Assembly: GCA_015259045.1 (NCBI GenBank) | Contig: JABZHD010000053.1 | Span: 1 to 7,189, forward strand | Length of the DNA stretch: 7,189 bases | Source: Atopobium sp. | GTDB taxonomy: Bacteria; Actinomycetota; Coriobacteriia; Coriobacteriales; Atopobiaceae | Direction of reading: 5' to 3' | Part shown: one piece after another, positions 6,582 to 7,189 of the stretch | Layout of the letters: every line of letters starts with the position of its first letter | How positions within the stretch are numbered: the stretch's first letter is position 1 | Made by a program: the position numbers and the translations under genes | The notes under the pieces: generated by a model | Told to the model about the DNA's origin: nothing | What the model saw: only the letters and a program-made list of their open reading frames with translations | The model's database searches: none

Positions 6582-7189
6582 ATGTATACGCAGCCAAACA
6601 TAGCAGTTGTTTCAGTCAATACTGACCTTGACGTGAGGGGAGTCCCGCGCGTGAAGGCTCAGATTGAGCAGCTCATTGAGAGTGGTTGCAGAAGAATTGT
6701 GCTGAACATGTCGGAGGTTTCGTACATCGATTCTTGTGGCATGGGCTTTATCGTGTGCGCCGTTCGACGTATGAAGACGCTCGGCGGCCTTATGAGCTTG
6801 ACCAACGTGCAACCGACGGCGTTTAAGGCCTTGGTGCGCATGGGTCTTATCGATTTCATGCCTATAAGTACCTGTGCCGCAAAGTCGCGCGTGACTCCGC
6901 TTGCGCCGGGTACGCATCCGTCGTTCCAGACAACGTTTAGAGTTGATCCCAACAAAATGTGCGACGCTCGCTCGAGGGCAGTTGCGCTGCTAAAGACGCT
7001 TCCGTTTACCTCGGATCAAAAATTTGATATCGAACTCGCAGTTGGCGAGGCTATTGGCAACGCTATTGATCACGCATGTGAGAAGGGCGTGCTGACCACG
7101 GTTTCTGCGTATCCAGACAGGGTGGTCATTGACGTCTCGGATTGTGGTAGTGGCTTTAGCATCTCCGACGAGGAAGAGCCTCCCGAGAC
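6582..7189 (+). CDS. Fused STAS anti-sigma antagonist and HATPase anti-sigma kinase-like protein, 3' partial
   Basis: 202 codons are visible and the gene runs off the window. Residues about 5-95 form a STAS domain like SpoIIAA/RsbV: IAVVSVNTDLDV at the start, then NMSEVSYIDSCGMG, in which Ser51 aligns with the serine phosphorylated in SpoIIAA and RsbV. After a linker (about 97-115), residues about 116 onward form a GHKL-type ATPase like SpoIIAB/RsbW. It has the N-box EAIGNAIDH (Glu156, Asn160, His164) and the G1 box DCGSGF (Asp187, Gly189, Gly191); later ATP-lid motifs lie beyond the edge. The start at ATG 6582 places the first STAS strand correctly, but its Shine-Dalgarno is weak; in-frame TTG codons at 6555 and 6558 are alternatives. 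It lies 84 nt after the SpoIIE phosphatase gene, so the pair probably forms one partner-switching circuit. The downstream target, perhaps a sigma factor, is not seen. Confidence 0.87.
   Translation, partial: MYTQPNIAVVSVNTDLDVRGVPRVKAQIEQLIESGCRRIVLNMSEVSYIDSCGMGFIVCAVRRMKTLGGLMSLTNVQPTAFKALVRMGLIDFMPISTCAAKSRVTPLAPGTHPSFQTTFRVDPNKMCDARSRAVALLKTLPFTSDQKFDIELAVGEAIGNAIDHACEKGVLTTVSAYPDRVVIDVSDCGSGFSISDEEEPPE

Noticed and set aside
6612..6955. Minus-strand open frames opposite the STAS-HATPase gene
   Set aside because: The plus-strand frame shows STAS and N-box/G1 motifs; the minus-strand translations show nothing recognisable.

Overview
The window looks like chromosomal DNA of a Coriobacteriia-type actinobacterium, possibly Atopobium/Lancefieldella/Olsenella-like. 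This placement is an inference from moderate GC content, strong use of GGT/GTT/CTT/CCA codons in the transporter genes, a Tat-dependent lipoprotein binding protein, and a SpoIIE/STAS/HATPase regulatory module. No marker gene proves it.

Left part (1-3827): the 3' portion of an oligo/dipeptide ABC importer locus. A tandem-NBD ATPase (a DppD-DppF type fusion, 5' end outside the window) ends at 1891 and is closed by a strong intrinsic terminator. The peptide-binding lipoprotein gene follows in its own apparent transcription unit. It has a twin-arginine signal and a lipobox Cys. Together the two would bind peptides at the outer face of the membrane and power their import; the permeases are presumably upstream of the window.

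Middle (3828-4062): a short intergenic region with an AT-rich hairpin and a probable extended -10 promoter. It is followed by a tRNA-Leu(GAG) with encoded CCA and a textbook UUCG-capped intrinsic terminator.

Right part (4063-7189): a regulatory partner-switching module. The first gene is a 794-residue PAS-GAF-(GAF-like)-SpoIIE/PP2C phosphatase with complete metal-ligand motifs and a perfect 27-bp tandem duplication in a linker. After an 84-nt structured gap comes a gene cut by the window edge. It encodes an anti-sigma-antagonist (STAS) domain fused to a GHKL/HATPase anti-sigma-kinase-like domain in one polypeptide. In classical systems (RsbU/RsbV/RsbW; SpoIIE/SpoIIAA/SpoIIAB) these are separate proteins. 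Here the phosphatase probably dephosphorylates the STAS part (candidate Ser51), which sits next to its own kinase domain. No sigma factor is seen in the window. Codon use changes sharply between the transporter genes and the regulatory genes, as expected for high versus low expression. The fused partner switch and its unusual translation-initiation region are the most interesting parts.
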